From assembly GCF_002878395.1 (NCBI RefSeq), contig NC_061115.1, forward strand, positions 51,983,184-52,047,183: a stretch of DNA of 64,000 nt. The letters run 5' to 3'. Shown piece after piece: positions 21,609 to 32,430 of this stretch. How positions within the stretch are numbered: position 1 is the stretch's first letter; each line of letters opens with the position of its first letter. A program made the translations under genes and the position numbers. The DNA comes from Capsicum annuum (lineage: Eukaryota; Streptophyta; Magnoliopsida; Solanales; Solanaceae). The notes beneath the pieces are model-generated. The model saw only the letters and a program-made list of their open reading frames with translations. It was not told where the DNA came from and did not search any database.

Positions 21609-22270
21609 TCTACCTTCGACATAAAACTTAGGATATCACTCCTTAACCTTTTAATTTTTCTAGAAAAAAAATTGAATGAGGAACTAATTCGCTAAATCAT
21701 CCTAAGTTGTGATTGAATTTTGAAGATTCTTCCTTCAACCATTTCTTTCATTCTTCAATAATGAGAATGATAAGAGTGTGAGCCTCACATAATCTATAGA
21801 GACTCTAGTGAGAATAAATGTGTCATTAATCCCCAAAATATTCTATAAGTGGACCTGTGGATCCTCATGTGACAAGACTATAAACTCTGCAATTCTATGA
21901 AACTATTGCACCATATTCTTCTTAAGCTCAGAATGATGTCCTGCAACCAGTTTATGAATGTTGGTGGTAACATTAGTTGCTACTGGAATTACCACTTTGC
22001 GCACTGTCCAGCAGGCTGGTTGTTCGTCACTCATGACTGTAGGAATAATCTCTTCCTGCTAATATTATTGGATTTGATATAGAAATATTTCTTCTCTCCT
22101 TAACAAGTGCAAGCGTAGCTCAAGTTTAGGATATAGTTCAACCAAAACCCTTTTCTTTGTAAGCCTAATTATGAGTCCAACTTGTAGCTACAAGTTCAGT
22201 AGCTAAGACTAAGTTGTTAGCACTTATTAAAAAGGATATTAAAATTGAAAATAGAAAGGTTGCTAATTTT
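21609..22270 (-). pseudogene. gag pseudogene of element O, N-terminal half
   Basis: Minus-strand reading from just below the primer site gives HHSELKKNMVQ, IAEFIVLSHEDPQVHL, NILGINDTFILTR and NSITTXDDLANXFLIQFFF (X marks stops), the first half of the Athila capsid. It runs up to the A insertion at 21609 and continues without loss at 11054. The plus-strand open frame at 21897-22082 is not a gene. No clear start codon is found. Confidence 0.75.
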
Positions 22271-22274
22271 AACG

Positions 22275-22292
22275 TCCCTAGCAATGGTTCCA
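22275..22292 (-). other. Primer binding site (Asp tRNA) of element O
   Basis: The plus strand TCCCTAGCAATGGTTCCA is a diverged copy of the Asp-tRNA 3' end, six bases from the LTR edge. Confidence 0.7.
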
Positions 22293-22298
22293 AAAACT

Positions 22299-22893
22299 TA
22301 TGGCATCCAAACGCACTTACAAGTAAACACGGCCAACCAATTAGTAAAGCAACTCTTGCGAGTTGAATATTGATCTAACGGGGACTTGGTGATTTCAAAC
22401 TATCTAATTCAAGTATTACTATGGAAGTTTTAAAAAATATGATTTGTAATCAACAAGACTTTAGAGTTTTGATTTGATAACCTAGATATTCAAAATAACA
22501 ATGATATAAATCTTGGATTGTAAGCAATATATGGAGAATTTCAGGGCTGAGGCTTTTATTTCACGTTTATGCATAACTATAGTTTATGGTCTGTGTTTGT
22601 GTTTATCATGATTGTTGATCAATGGGTTTGATATTATACCTTGATAATGGTCATCCTCTAAGTCATTTAACCAAATTAATCTCACAACTACATCATTGAG
22701 CGGGTATATGAGTCTATAATCTGGATGTGTTAAGCTATCTTCCTATTTCATTAATCAAGTGGGGTGTTTAGGTATATCCCTATCCTAACCACAAATCATA
22801 GTTTAACAATTAGCCCATAATCAATTAAAGACATAATCGACACTCCCTACTAACTTCATTCCAATCCTCCACTCCTATGGTGACTTTGTTTTG
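22299..22893 (-). repeat. 5' LTR of element O, U5-side part
   Basis: Starts TATGGCATCC where A has TGTTGCTGTC, and shares with the LTR of A the ACTACATCATTGAGCGG block and AGGTATATCCCTATCCTA, so O and A are related families. It is cut at 22894 by the LTR of element C; the rest is not identified in the window. Confidence 0.7.
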
Positions 22894-23896
22894 TGTCACA
22901 ACCCAATTTATATGTATTGATGACACCTACTAGAACCCACTAGTAGGTAAGTCACTACCTTAACCCAGAGCTAATACAATAGGTTATTAGTTAAGGAATG
23001 ACCAACTATGACAAATATCAATAACACCAGATATACAAAAATGGTTTTCTAATATAAATAGATAACCAAACACAAATACTAATCCCAGAACCTGGTATAA
23101 TCAACACAAGAGCATCTAAGTATGATAGTAATAGGAATACAATCCCAGAATCTTAATTAGTTATTACATCTGTCTCAAATACAAAAGAGTAAATCACAAA
23201 TATAATAAAACTAGCAAATCAAAACTCCAAGAGCTCACCCAATATCAGAAATGCCAACACCGAACAAACTCAACTAAACAGCGGCAACTAGCACTCGCAT
23301 CTGCATCTAAAAGGTAAATAATTATAGTATGATTGCCAAACCAACTGGTGCTCAGTAGATATCATCGGCCAACTGAGCTAAATCATGATATAAGAATGAT
23401 AAAGTGTAAATAATCATAACTAAGTCAAGGTAAAATTTTGAATCATCTCCAACAATCCCTATATATATATTAGGTAAACCATTTGAAATGATAGTGTAAC
23501 TTAAGGCATCAACACATGCTGATATAACTATACATAACAAGTATGACATATAAAAATCACAATATAACATAAGGCATCAACGTATGTCAATATCATCATA
23601 CATAACGAGTATTAATTATTGGAATAACAATATAACATAAGGCATCAACACATGCCAATACTGTCGTGTATAAGAAAAAAACAATTCAGAATTCATAAAG
23701 CAAAACAAGTGCAAACCCCAGCAAATACAAGTACAAAGTTGGCAACCATACACCAACTAGTGCATAAAGTAAAAAACTCATCATGGAGTCCCATACCACC
23801 GAAGAGTACAACCAAAGGAAACATAAAAGAATCAAATCATCAATATATCCAAACTTTCTCATTATCTATAGTTTTTCATAATTTTCATCAAACAAC
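22894..23896 (-). repeat. 3' LTR of element C, first segment
   Basis: Begins TGTCACAACCC and matches 40476-41490 (TGTCACGACCC...). It contains the hairpin repeat array at 23513-23660. Interrupted by element B at about 23897 and continued at 34260. Confidence 0.88.
23513..23660 (-). repeat. 60-68 bp tandem array with GGCAT...ATGCC hairpins
   Basis: Three units start at 23513, 23573 and 23641, each with GGCATCAACACATGCC or a variant (5-bp stem, 6-base loop) and CATAACAAGTAT spacers. The matching array in the 5' LTR starts at 41093, 41161 and 41229, so it predates insertion. Confidence 0.75.
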
Positions 23897-25393
23897 CACT
23901 AACGTCACCTATACCATCTAAGGTGGTAGAGGACGATCATTGTCAATTGGTCAAATTTTGTAGAGGTTGAATCCATGAGGAGCGAGATTTAGATTTTGAG
24001 TTCTATGGCTGTCAAGATTAGTAAAAAGATACCCGAAGTGTACACAACATAACATATAATGTAAAGTGTGTGGAGGGGGCTTGGTTTGGAATAGGATGTT
24101 ATCAATATCATGTCACACAAATCACTACAATACTACTTTTGTTTTAGAATTCAATTTTTAGATGTATCTTGGGATTATGCCTATCTAAGGGTAAGTTGTG
24201 CATGGGACCATGATGGTTTGGTATAAGTTATATTTGTTGATAACATGGTAGGCTAGGTTAAATTCCTTGAGGATAGTTTGTTAAAAAGGACTCAAGAATG
24301 TCACTCCTTGACTCTTTCGAGTACCTAATGAGTGTATCAATAAAAGCCACCCAAAACCTCAATTGGGCATCTCTATTTCTAGAAAGAAGCCCATAACATA
24401 AACTACTCTCCATCTACCCTTATTATGAAGATGACAATAGAAAGTAAACTATATTCATGATCTTCCACTATTGTTTTGCCCCCAAATAGCCCTCTTTCAA
24501 GAAAGCTATGGGTTCCCAAAAGTTTACCCACATCCCACTTTCAAGGATGATGAGAGCTTACAAGAGTTTGGAGTTTTCACCCAACAAACCCATTTTGGGT
24601 ATTTGGGGTTTTCACCCAAAAATCCCAATTTATTTAAACCAATAAATAATGAAATCCATACTTAGAAAACTAGTAATTACAAAAATACATCGTCACCCAA
24701 ACAAAATTGCACCTTAGTCTAACATAATCCAAAAAATAGAGAATTTAGATACTTAAGGAATGAAAGAGAAAAAATATACAAATAAATTCATTCATGGCAT
24801 CCATAACAATGGAGGATTAATAAAATCTGCAATTTACACTCAATTTCACCAATTTCCATTTGAAATTTTAACTACACAAATATTTCCCAAATTCTAAGGA
24901 TCATCTCTTTTCAAATTCTTCAATCCTCCTCTCTTGCATAATGTCCTAAGGGACAAATAATTTTTCCTTATATGAGAATTGTAATTAGCTATATATTTTG
25001 ACTAAACTACCCTTTATTATTAAACCCACTAACGCGATCTCTAACACTTGTCCGCAATCGTGGCTACCTCGATTGCTGACACTTATCCGCGATTGTAGCT
25101 ACCGTGACTGCGGTCAGCACTCACGATCGTGGTATATTGACTTGCCTTGAATTTCCGCAATCGCGAACCTTAGACTGCAATCGTGATAAATGAGACTTGT
25201 TTTTGCTTCAGGTCTTTCAACTGCACTTGATTCTTTTTTGCTCTAATCTATATCTTTTTGTCTCATGACCTGTATGCCTATAAAATGTGGAAATTAGTGC
25301 CCTTAATAACAATTCTATCTCATTTATACATTTAAATCATGGTAATATACATGAAAGTTGAGTGATTATGAGTGATAAATACACCACTCATCA
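23897..25393 (-). repeat. 3' LTR of element B
   Basis: About 1497 bp, matching 32431-34259 apart from the extra ~350 bp there. It ends CACCACTCATCA. A GC-rich block with repeated CGATCG/GCGATTG-type words lies at 25030-25200, next to CTCATATAAGG (minus strand, about 24966), a possible TATA box. Confidence 0.87.
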
Positions 25394-27285
25394 ACACCCC
25401 CTACTTAAAGCTTTACTTATCCTCAAGAAACACTACCTCTTACCATGAAACAATGCACATCTATGCCTAAACTAGATGACCCAATGATCATAATGACTTC
25501 AACATGAGTACTACCATAAATAACTCTTCAAACATGGGCAAAACTATTTTCATGACACCCCTCAACATAAAATGCGATTTTCAAGGATGCAAAAGATTTC
25601 ATATGGAAACCATATATCAATCACTAATACTCAAGAAGTGACTCATCTTTTGACTTCAACTACAATATACTCCTTTTGCCTCATTTTTCGATAGATAAAA
25701 AAATCACCCACCTCAACTTGTTCACATGCCTCCTCAAAAGAAAGAAAATTCTACACACCAAGTTATCAAATATGAAACAAGGAATTTAAGAGAAAAATAA
25801 ACACTGTATCAATAAATCTCGATGTTATCAAGCGCCATGCCATAGGCTTGGCCCTAATTTCAATCGCCACTATAGTGAAAATACTTGGTTGGAAATCACA
25901 AAGGACTTTTTGAGATTGTAATGTTGGTTTTGGGTAGGGTAGGATATGTTTTAGGAAAAAATTTTCTATAACCTCCTTGAACTTCTTCATCACACTATTC
26001 CATCTAACTTTTGATCATCGGCCACTTCTTTTGTTTGTACTCTTTACACATGTTCGTTCTTTTTATTTCCTTGGATCACCCATTTTCTTTTCATTTCTTT
26101 TTCTTGCACCCTTTGTGCTTCTCTTTCCTTTGTGGGATCCTTTCTCTTTACTTATTCATTTGTTCTCACTATTTAAGCTCATAGGCACACACTTAAAATT
26201 TTGTGTCCTAAAGTTACCTCTTTCAATCATCACCACCCCCAACTTTGGCTTTTAGCCTCAAGTTGTAATTCTAAGTTCAAGAGGGTAGGCTTTAAAAGAG
26301 GAATAAAATTTGAAAGGCTCATGATTTACAATGTGTTAACCAAAGAAGAGTCAAAAGGCTCAAAGTGGGTGACTAGGGATAACAACTATGCAAGGGTGGA
26401 CTTTTTAAACTAAAGTGGACTTCCAATGTCACAAAGATGGCCTAAGATCAACTCTCCTTCCAAGTATGATAAAAACTAGCCTTGAGGGGCTAATGGGGAA
26501 AGTTCTAGATAGTACAAGTACACATGATATTTGTACAAATTAGCTCACCACACATAGCATGAAAATTCGTAAAGGAGGATTAATTGCCCCTTCCGCTAGA
26601 GACAAAAATGGAGTATCTACCAATTTTCACAAGCCAAAATTTTATGGAGTCACAAAAGAGAAAAAAATTATTACAAGGTCGCTCATGTCCATGCCCTTAA
26701 ATCTTGAAAATTTTTTATGGAGGGGGGAGGGGGTGTTTGCATTGCATTTGCACCATGCATAATTTACTAAATATGGAATCAACCCAAGACTTCATCTCAT
26801 ATTTTTACCTTCATACGGGCAAACCATACGGCTACTCAGACTTCTCCATAGGTATAAGTGTGATCCAAATTTCCAAATGCCACAGGTAGTTAAATTTCCC
26901 TTGCATTTATGAAACCTTGATGCCATGGGTACTCCCCTGCATCAATGACTCAAACCCAAAACAAAGCTAGTCTCACATACCTCCAACTTAGGTATCTGAA
27001 GTGCCCTCACTACAACATAATTAAGAAGGATAGAGGTTAGAAGGGACTTTCTTAAGAAATAAGCATAATAACCCCCTAACACTACGATCGCGGTATATAC
27101 CTCCACAATCGCGGTCCTCAGATCACTATCGTAGTAATTGAGGCTGAAGTCCCCTATTTTTTCTTTGTTTTGGTTTCCTGCACAACTACTATTTTTCAGC
27201 TCTGTTTTTCCACTATCTTTCAAGCCATCAAACTTGAGTTAAAACATCTACAAAACATCAAAATAAGAAGAAATAAGTCAAGGAT
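25394..27285 (-). other. Polypurine tract and 3' non-coding region of element B; no gene
   Basis: ACACCCCCTACTTAAAG at 25394 is the polypurine tract on the minus strand, beside an imperfect hairpin (TTTACTT...AAGAAA). The rest is non-coding. The hydrophobic plus-strand frame at 25977-26255 is a pyrimidine-rich stretch read as Phe/Leu and is not called. The minus-strand frame 26942-27223 is unrecognised. Short CGATCGCGG-type words recur at 27088-27130. Confidence 0.65.
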
Positions 27286-27329
27286 GGGTTTCCTCCCATC
27301 AAGCGCCTCATTTAATGTTGCAACATGAC
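27286..27329 (-). other. Conserved Athila post-pol motif, copy in B
   Basis: The plus strand GGTTTCCTCCCATCAAGCG... is the single copy in B, reading ALDGRKP on the minus strand. It directly follows the integrase end, which suggests it marks the C-terminus of pol. Confidence 0.65.
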
Positions 27330-28640
27330 TCTCTTTCTTCACCACATAGCATTTTTGAAGAGAATAAACTCCACCTTGGCCACCACAAGGCCTTTCACAT
27401 TTTAGTGCTTAACCATTTGGACATTTACTACAAACTTCTTTATTCCATGATCTTACAATTCAATGGCACCACTAGGGTAAACATTAGAAATCAGAAATGG
27501 CCCTGACTATTTAGAATGAAGCTTCCCCACAAAGAGTTTCAAATGAGAATTGTAAAGGAGTACATGCTCGCCGACATGGAATTACCATCTTAATATTCGA
27601 GCATCATGCCATTAATTCATTTTATCCTTTGTGGAACTCTAATAATCCTTGAGTCAGAGATCTTTAAATTCATGGAGTTTTGTGAGCCTCTCCTCGGAGG
27701 CTTCTCCCCAATTCATGTTCAACCTCTTTAAAACCCACAAGGATTTATGTTCAAGATCAACTAGAAAAATGACATGCCTTTCAAATACCAATTTTGGTAG
27801 GGTGACATGGAAATTGGGGTTTTATAGGCTATTCTTTAAGTCTAAAATGCCTCATCGAGATTTTTTGCTTAATTGGTTCGGCCTATGCTTACTATTTTCT
27901 CAAGTATTGCTTTTATTTCTCGATTTGAAACTTCAACTTGGCCACCATTTTGGGGTGATAGATGGTATCTACTTTGTGTTTAATCTCATACTTTTCAAGA
28001 AGGGACTCAAATACCCAATTAAAAAAATGTGAGCCTCTGTCAATTATGACGGCACACGAACTTCCAAACCTTGTAAAGATGTATTTTTTCGAATAGAAGG
28101 TAACAATTTTTCTCTTATTATTGGGAAGTGCTACAGATTCCACCCATTTAGAAACATAATCAACCACCACCAATATGTATTTATTTCCAAATGAGATTTC
28201 AAAGGGTACGTAAAGTCAATTCCCCACACATCAAAGAGTTCAACTTCAAGGTTTGGTTTGAGAGGCATCTCATGTCTTCTTGAAACACCACCTTGAAATT
28301 TACATTGGTGACATGATTTCACCTACTCCATGAAATCTCTATGCATGGAGGGACAATAATACCAACATTGAAGGATTTTACATCTGGTTCAAATCCCCCC
28401 ATGGTGACCATCATTAGGTGAGGAGCAGTAAGCTTCAAGGATATCATTCATATAAACCTCTATAACACATTGCCTAATCACACAATCCATGCACTCCCAA
28501 AACAGTAATTGTTCATCCCAAAATATCTCTTTGCATCAAGTAAGAATTGCTTCTTTTGACGGTAGTTAATCCCCTCGAGAAGTATACCACTTGCCATAAT
28601 GTTGGCGTAGTCGGCATACCAAGGTACACTATTCCCACAC
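27330..28640 (-). pseudogene. Integrase pseudogene of element B (Athila type)
   Basis: Zinc-region fragments include GHHGG and SCHQCKFQGGVSRRHEMP, so both Cys remain. The core reads FDVWGIDFTYPLKSHLEINT, VVVDYVSKWVESVALPNNKR and CAVIIDRGSHFFNWVFESLL, EKYEIKHKVDTIYHPK. The first two catalytic Asp remain; in the last block the expected Q-V-E is lost (AKLKF). Stops and shifts are frequent. C-terminal text is weak below about 27900. This is the only Athila-type integrase in the window. Confidence 0.85.
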
Positions 28641-29200
28641 GAGACATGACCACCTTATCGGCAAGAGTATCATTAATTTTAATTTCTCCATGCCTTTCAT
28701 GATTACCTTCAAGATGCGACATATGTTCGGCCACTTGTCTTTCATACCCCTTTCGATCCTTTATCTCAAAGTTAAATTCTTGCAAGAGTAAAATCCATCT
28801 AATAAGGCATGAATTTTCTTACTTATTTTCCATGGGGTACTTAAGGGCGGCATGATCCGTGTGCACTACTGCTTTCATTCCTAACAAGTAGGCACAAATT
28901 TGGTTAAAAGTATATACAACTGCCAATAACTCTTATTCGATAATAGTATAGTTGCGTTGAGAATCATTCAAGGCACTGCTTACATAATAAATTGGATGTA
29001 AGAGTTTCTCTTTCTAGATAACCTAACATCATACTCAGTGAAATCCCACTTGTATCATATATTACTTCAACAGGAGATGACCAATCTGGAGCTACGATGA
29101 TTGGGTTCAAAATAAGCAACGCCTTGAGATGCTCAAAAGATTTTAAGCATACCTCATGAAAATTAAATTTTGTCTCCTTATCAAGGAGTTTTCACATGGG
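28641..29200 (-). pseudogene. RNase H pseudogene of element B
   Basis: The minus strand reads YYVSSALNDSQRNYTIIE, ELLAVVYTFNQICAYLLGMK, VVHTDHAALKY, RWILLLQEFNFEIKDRKGYE and VAEHMSHLEGNHE, the Athila RNase H order. VADH has become VAEH. TAG and TGA codons break it, with a weak region at the connection to RT. Confidence 0.85.
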
Positions 29201-30048
29201 ATGAGCTATTTTTGAAAAATCGTTGATAAAACAATGATTAAACCTAATATGTCAAAGAAAACTCTAAACACACTTTACGTAAATTGGGGTATTAACTTGG
29301 CAATTATCTCCACCTTTACTTGATCGACTTGTATACCTTTCCCAATATTTTATGTGCCGAGATAATACCCTCTTTGACCATGAAATGACATTTTCCCTAA
29401 TTTAGGGCAAGGTTGGTTTCCGTGCATCTCTCAAGCAACTTGCTTAGATGCTCAATACATGAGTCGAACGAGTTTCTCACATCTAAGAAATCATCCATAA
29501 AGACCTCCATTGAGTCTTCGACCACATTCGCAAAGATTGAGTTCATGAGTTCAACTTCTGGTAATCCATTCATACTCATCATCTTATGACTGGTCGGATG
29601 GGGATAAGATCATTATTTTCATTCCCAACTATCATAATGCCACCTTTCTTTGGGACACATTATACTGAACCCACCCTAGTGCTATTTTATATTGGATAGA
29701 TTACTCCTACATCAAGATATTTTGTGTTCTCTTTCTTTACCACCTGTTGGATGGGTTGATTTAGACTTCTTTAATGTTCCACATTTGGTACATATCTTGC
29801 TATAGCATGATTTAGTTTGAAAAAATGTCTGGGACTATCCCTATGATGTCTGCAATTATCCATCTAATGCCTTAGATGAACCTTTTCACCAACAACTTCA
29901 AAGCTTCCACTTAAGAGGGGCCAAGGTCACTTTCATTGATGATGGGTAATGTGTCTCTGTTACCTAAGAACACATATTTAAGATTTGGTGGAAAAGGATT
30001 TAGTTTAATTTTTAGTGACTCGAGAATAGATGGTTTTCAGGTGGTCTC
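29201..30048 (-). pseudogene. Reverse transcriptase pseudogene of element B
   Basis: The best block is the open stretch 29582-29397: ELMNSIFANVVEDSMEVFMD, catalytic box FMDDF at about 29487-29501, then FDSCIEHLSKLLERCTETNL and, beyond a TAG, GKCHFMVKEG. Both catalytic Asp are kept. Upstream parts (29600-30048) are heavily shifted; only short fragments of the pre-RT linker can be read. Confidence 0.85.
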
Positions 30049-30660
30049 TTATGACTTTTTAAGATTAAGATACAACTTTACCGGGTTCTTGGTATAGAAT
30101 CCAATTCCCATTAAAGATTCAACTACCTCATCAAATTCTTCCACTTCTTCCCCTTTATAATTCCATAATACTCCTACAAAAGGATCATCCAATAAGCTCA
30201 CATTGATATGATTTGTCACCTCTCCATCAATGATATGAATTACTAAGATGACTGGCAAGTCCATTCGTTGTTTCATTGATTTACATATGTTGAAAGACGC
30301 TTCCTTGTTATTCAACTGAAAATTCATCTGGCCAGATTCTACATCTACCAAAGCCTTCCTAGTGTTTAAGAATGGCCTCCTGAGAATTATACGAAAGTCA
30401 ATATCCATTGGACAATCCGAGATCAAAAAATTAGATGGGAAGATGACTCGATCATCTTTAACTAGAATATTTTGAAGAACTCTGATTGGCTTTTTGATGG
30501 AATGGTCGGCCATGAGCAATTTTATCATGGTAGGTAGTGGCTTTGCTAATCTGAGCTTGTGGAATGTGGCATATGGCATTAGGTTTACACTTTCTCCAAG
30601 GTCACATAATTCTTTTGCAAACTTGAGCAATCCGATGGTGCATGTAATTGTAAAAGTTTT
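30049..30660 (-). pseudogene. Protease of element B, long intact stretch (193 codons)
   Basis: One open frame from 30630 to 30049 covers CDLGESVNLMPYATFHKLRL with the active-site D-L-G box, SIKKPIRVLQNILVKDDRVI, FPSNFLISDCPMDIDFRIIL, RRPFLNTRKALVDVESGQMN and LNNKEASFNICKSMKQ, followed by an acidic tail (GEEVEEFDEVVESLMGIGFY). This is the best preserved protein segment in the Athila copies. The upstream KFKDPGSF part is frameshifted. Confidence 0.88.
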
Positions 30661-30899
30661 GGGGTCGTTATTTTTTTTGCCAATATGCTTGACATTATGG
30701 CACTACAATGATGCATTATTTCTCTTGTTTTATTTTACACTAGCCGCTTCTTAGATGTAAAATCCTACACAAATTTAGAATACCCCAGCATATCTTGCAA
30801 AGCCTCAACTAGAGGAATATTTATGGATAGGGTACCAAATTTATCAAATAGCTTGTTGAACTTTCCATTTTCTCCCTTCGGTGAGAACTTTTTAGGGAA

Positions 30900-32370
30900 A
30901 GGGGAGGTATAGTGCTTGATGACATAGAGATAATTTGACACTCATTTACCTTTGACTTTTCAATCACAATTCCACTTGTTATTGGCTCATCATTATTTTA
31001 TCTTTTTCACCTTGCCTTCGTTTGATCATTCTCTTCTTTTCCACCGGCGTTCTTAAGCTCCATACTATTTCTGAAACCTTTTTCATCTTGAGTGTCCATA
31101 ATATTTGTTACCTTCCCACTTGGCATTTCCTTATTTTTGGTCTCCATAAGATACACCAATATTTGATTCAACCTTTCCTCTAGTTGTTGGATGGTGGTTG
31201 AGTAGGACTCAATCATTTGGTAGAGCATAGATAAATCATATCGCATTTTCTACACCATTTTGTTTGTCCCCTCAATAGAAAATAAGATCTAAGCCAAAAT
31301 TTCTTCATTGATGCACCCTTCTCTTTTAGATTGTGTAATGCTTTGACTTTCATGGTTCCGACATTGATTCCCGTCTTTCCCTTAAGTGTCAAGGTGGAAA
31401 TCCTCCGTTTGTTTAGGTAAGACACTCAATTTTTCAACATCTATCTCTTCCATTGCATTTCCATATGGCTTAGTCTCTATTGTATTTATCACATTTATGC
31501 TTTCAATTTGGGCTTCCAAAATTTAATTCATAGAGTGCTCAAGGTGTGACATTCCCTTGATCATGTTTGCATATTTTTATTACATTTGAACTTTTCCATT
31601 ATGGTAGACAAAGGATGAGGAGGGAGCCCCCATGGCCACCTCGGAATCATTTATGTCCCATCCCTAGATGAATTTGCTAATTGATCCAACACCTTTGATG
31701 TTACCCCATATGGTGATTTAATGAGCAATCCACCAGATGCATTGTTTACAATCACTTTGTTAAGTTCGTCCAATGCCATATAAAAGATTTGGAGAAGCAT
31801 CTTCTCTGGAATCTCATGGTAAGGATATTTCAAGAGTTTCTCCTTGAATCTTCCCCAAGCTTTATACCACGGTTCTTCATAGAATTTACAGAAATTAATG
31901 ATTTTATCCCACAATTGAAACATCTTTGAAGGTGGGAATTATTGACTTAAGAAATCCTTGATATGACTTATCCATGAGGTGATAGAACTTGCAAGAAAGG
32001 ATCTTAGCAATAGCACAACCATTCCCATTAGAGAGAACTAGGCGCAATCGTATAGACTCTTAGGATATGTGTGTTATATCAAAGGGTGCACAAACCTCCA
32101 CAAATTTCTTCAAGTGCAAATTCAGGTCCTCATGTGCTTTACCTCCAAAAAGTCCTTTCAAATAAAGAAATTGAAGCATCACGCCTATGGCATCAAATAC
32201 TCTATTTCCATTGGTGGGTGGGATGTGGATTGCAATTTTATGCTCATTGGTGTCAAGATAATCCAAACCATCTATAGACTTATGGCTATTCGGGAGAAAT
32301 ATTTGAGTACCTTTTCAAAAATGAAAAATAACAATGAATTTAAATCAAAATTACCATGGGTATACCCAAA
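30900..32370 (-). pseudogene. gag pseudogene of element B
   Basis: N-terminal capsid reads [33 protein letters not shown] (32266-32060). The next block is FYEEPWYKAWGRFKEKLLKY, PYHEIPEKMLLQIFYMALDE, ASGGLLIKSPYGV (31923-31651). The C-terminal part has a coiled-coil-like stretch SMLYQMIESYSTTIQQLEER LNQILVY around 31246-31007. I did not find a clear zinc knuckle. A 32-kb plus-strand frame over the N-terminus is a shadow. Confidence 0.85.
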
Positions 32371-32410
32371 GTAACTTTCAACACCACACTAGTGAAATCT
32401 AGATTTCACT

Positions 32411-32427
32411 CCCCGACAACGACGCCA
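32411..32427 (-). other. Primer binding site (Asp tRNA) of element B
   Basis: The plus strand CCCCGACAACGACGCCA matches the Asp-tRNA 3' end with two changes and lies three bases from the LTR edge. Confidence 0.88.
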
Positions 32428-32430
32428 TTT

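Noticed and set aside
23513..23660. CRISPR-like regularly spaced repeats
   Set aside because: Units are diverged, spacers are themselves similar, the surroundings are plant LTR and the array occurs in both LTRs.
25977..26255. Hydrophobic 92-codon plus-strand frame resembling a membrane protein
   Set aside because: It is a pyrimidine-rich stretch in the 3' non-coding region of B; such DNA reads as Phe/Leu/Ser in any genome. No homology or start context supports it.
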